This document shows, piece by piece, positions 63,101 through 64,000 of a DNA stretch of 64,000 nucleotides. The notes under the pieces are model-generated. The model worked only from the letters and a program-made list of their open reading frames with translations. It did not search any database and had not been told where the DNA came from. Position numbers and translations under genes: made by a program. Origin of the DNA: Ochromonas danica (Eukaryota; Sar; Chrysophyceae; Chromulinales; Chromulinaceae); assembly GCA_015146655.1 (NCBI GenBank), contig VKHL01000065.1, positions 62,001 to 126,000 on the forward strand. The letters run 5' to 3'. Each line of letters opens with the position of its first letter. Position 1 is the stretch's first letter.

Positions 63101-64000
63101 CGTAACCAACCGAGCTGCCATTAACCAAGCGCAGTGATAGCGAACCACCAACAACGAGATCAAGTGAAACAGTGTTGCGGATCAAAACCGTCGAGGTATT
63201 CCTCCAAGAGCAAGAATACATGGAAACCGTTGAAAAGACAAGAAGATACTTGCAAGGAAAAGCAACACCTGTGGTGAGACCCAACATGTTCGTGACCGTT
63301 GAAAAGTGCACATTGACAACCTGGCCATCATTCGAAAACATTGCTGAGCTGAGATAGATAATGACCATTGATGTGGGCTGTACTGTCGGTTTAGTGGACA
63401 TTTGCGCGGGAAGTTTTGAAGATGCAAGCGTTGGCAACTGAGATGGAACAATACTGGGAGATTGAGATGGCGCATAAGATGGTGCATAAGATGGGGAATA
63501 GGAAGGTGTCACACTCGGCACAACAGTTGGTGGCACTGTGGGCGACCCAGATGGACTGCACGTTGGAACAACACTCGGAACGTGAGTTGGCTGACATGTC
63601 GTGGGTACCTGCGATGGAACAACACTGGGAGATCGAGATGGCGCATAAGATGGTGCATAAGATGGGGAATAGGAAGGTGTCACACTCGGCACAACAGTTG
63701 GTGGCACTGTGGGNNNNNNNNNNGCATAAGATGGGGAATAGGAAGGTGTCACACTCGGCACAACAGTTGGTGGCACTGTGGGTGACCCAGATGGACTGCA
63801 CGTTGGAACAGCACTCGGAACGTGAGTTGGCTGACACGTCGTGGGTACCTGCGATGGAACAACACTGGGAGATCGAGATGGCGCATAAGATGGGGAATAG
63901 GAAGGTGTCACACTCGGCACAACAGTTGGTGGCACTGTGGGTGACCCAGATGGACTGCACGTTGGAACAGCACTCGGAACTTGAGTTGGCCGACAATTTG
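56556..64000 (-). CDS. Giant REJ/polycystin-1-like multipass membrane protein, 5' end outside window
   Basis: One uninterrupted frame runs from the right edge to the stop at 56556, over 2,480 codons apart from the N gap. The N-terminal side visible here is P/S/T-rich tandem repeat (about 63430-64000). Next comes a long ectodomain with REJ/PKD-like modules (about 61200-63400; VTVLAVDLVAAITPSSSDQH, NVSVIAMDSYGCGSLLVNNS). An EGF-like cluster follows (60670-60830; CSGHGYC...CVCNSGYGGSDC), then a GAIN-like region ending in a GPS-like Cys motif (about 59645; ITCRCTIGSGSG). About seven hydrophobic segments lie at 59440-59520, 59050-59135, 58800-58890, 57835-57900, 57710-57790 and 57165-57275 (two). 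The cytosolic tail is low-complexity and ends in a run of aspartates. REJ/GPS proteins act in adhesion, mating or mechanosensing; the role here is inferred. No PLAT domain was recognised. Confidence 0.75.
56563..56601. repeat. (ATC)n trinucleotide repeat encoding terminal poly-Asp
   Basis: Uninterrupted ATC/GAT units encode the aspartate run just before the C-terminus of the REJ-like protein. More trinucleotide tracts (GTT at 57079-57116, ATG at 57583-57600) encode Asn and His runs in the same cytosolic tail. Confidence 0.9.
63430..64000 (-). repeat. Coding tandem repeat, units of 159-171 nt (53-57 residues), P/S/T-rich
   Basis: Units containing PPTVVPSVTPSYSPSYAPS, SPSVVPSQVPTTCQPTHVPS and PTCSPSGSPTV recur with register marks at 63491, 63662, 63731 and 63890. 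The 171- and 159-nt spacings differ by one A-P-S-Y block (12 nt). Each unit carries two cysteines. Units are nearly identical at nucleotide level, implying recent expansion or homogenisation. The array continues past the right edge. Confidence 0.9.
63714..63723. other. Assembly gap (10 N) inside the tandem repeat
   Basis: Ten Ns interrupt the P/S/T-rich array. A round-number gap inside near-identical repeats most likely marks unresolved or collapsed units, so copy number and true length here are unknown. The apparent 69-nt spacing across the gap is not a real unit length. Confidence 0.95.

Noticed and set aside
63391-63996. Cys/Ser-rich open frame in another frame of the P/S/T repeat
   Set aside because: Tandem repeats whose unit length is a multiple of three keep all frames open. 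The P-S-Y frame continues into the REJ ectodomain and is the real one.
1-64000. tRNA, rRNA, snRNA genes or CRISPR arrays
   Set aside because: No T-loop/acceptor pairing, conserved rRNA or snRNA boxes, or spaced identical repeats of CRISPR type were found by eye. A covariance-model scan would settle small RNAs.

Overview
The window is eukaryotic nuclear DNA from a gene-dense protist. It holds about 24 protein genes, 23 of them identified or clearly coding. About 11 are split by short GT-AG introns, mostly 60-260 nt, with GTGAGT or GTAAGT donors and pyrimidine-AG acceptors. Neighbours are often divergent or convergent and only 100-400 bp apart. Several traits point to a flagellated stramenopile, possibly a plastid-bearing ochrophyte such as a chrysophyte: a TIR-like/TPR protein of the kind expanded in stramenopiles, a GH81 glucanase with CCP-type cysteine modules, P-S-rich surface repeats, a plant-like oxidase/cyclopropane-synthase fusion, dynactin p25, a REJ/polycystin-like giant, and a carrier whose N-terminus resembles an ochrophyte plastid presequence. 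This assignment is inference; no marker gene settles it.

Layout. 1-8.3 kb: a secretory glycosyltransferase cut by the left edge (-), a CENP-B/pogo-type DNA-binding protein (+), a foldback repeat, an APH-fold kinase (+), a TIR-like/TPR protein (-) and a three-exon mini-gene (-). 8.3-18.4 kb: a DXD glycosyltransferase (+), TFIIE beta (-), the oxidase/cyclopropane fatty acid synthase (+), AMPK gamma (-) and CacyBP (+). 18.8-28.8 kb: a degenerate glutamine-amidotransferase-like protein (+), a coiled-coil/zinc-finger protein (-), a membrane cupin (+), dynactin p25 (-) and an unknown gene (+). 29-36 kb: a signal-peptide-bearing OGT-like protein (+), a ubiquitin-like/eL41 fusion (-) and a serine-rich protein (+). 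36.5-43.5 kb: a many-exon coiled-coil/ankyrin gene (-) bracketed by two copies of a diverged repeat, then a BRCT protein (+). 43.7-53.8 kb: a THUMP methyltransferase (-), a lipidated SPRY protein (+), seryl-tRNA synthetase with an extra C-terminal domain (+), a SAM-carrier-like protein (+) and a GH81 glucanase (+). 53.8-56.5 kb is repeat-rich and gene-poor. 56.5-64 kb is a very large REJ/polycystin-like membrane protein (-) that runs off the right edge through P-S repeats containing a 10-N assembly gap.

The genes do not form one pathway. Themes are glycan and surface biology (three secretory glycosyltransferases, GH81, the REJ protein), basic gene expression (TFIIE beta, SerRS, eL41, THUMP enzyme) and cytoskeleton or signalling (dynactin, AMPK gamma, CacyBP, SPRY). 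The most unusual item is the 99-residue ubiquitin-like protein ending in Gly-Gly joined to the complete 25-residue ribosomal protein eL41. Others worth attention are SerRS with a GST-C-like tail, an OGT-like enzyme with a signal peptide, the TIR-like/TPR protein that keeps the WCLxE glutamate, and the ankyrin gene built from duplicated exon-plus-intron units.
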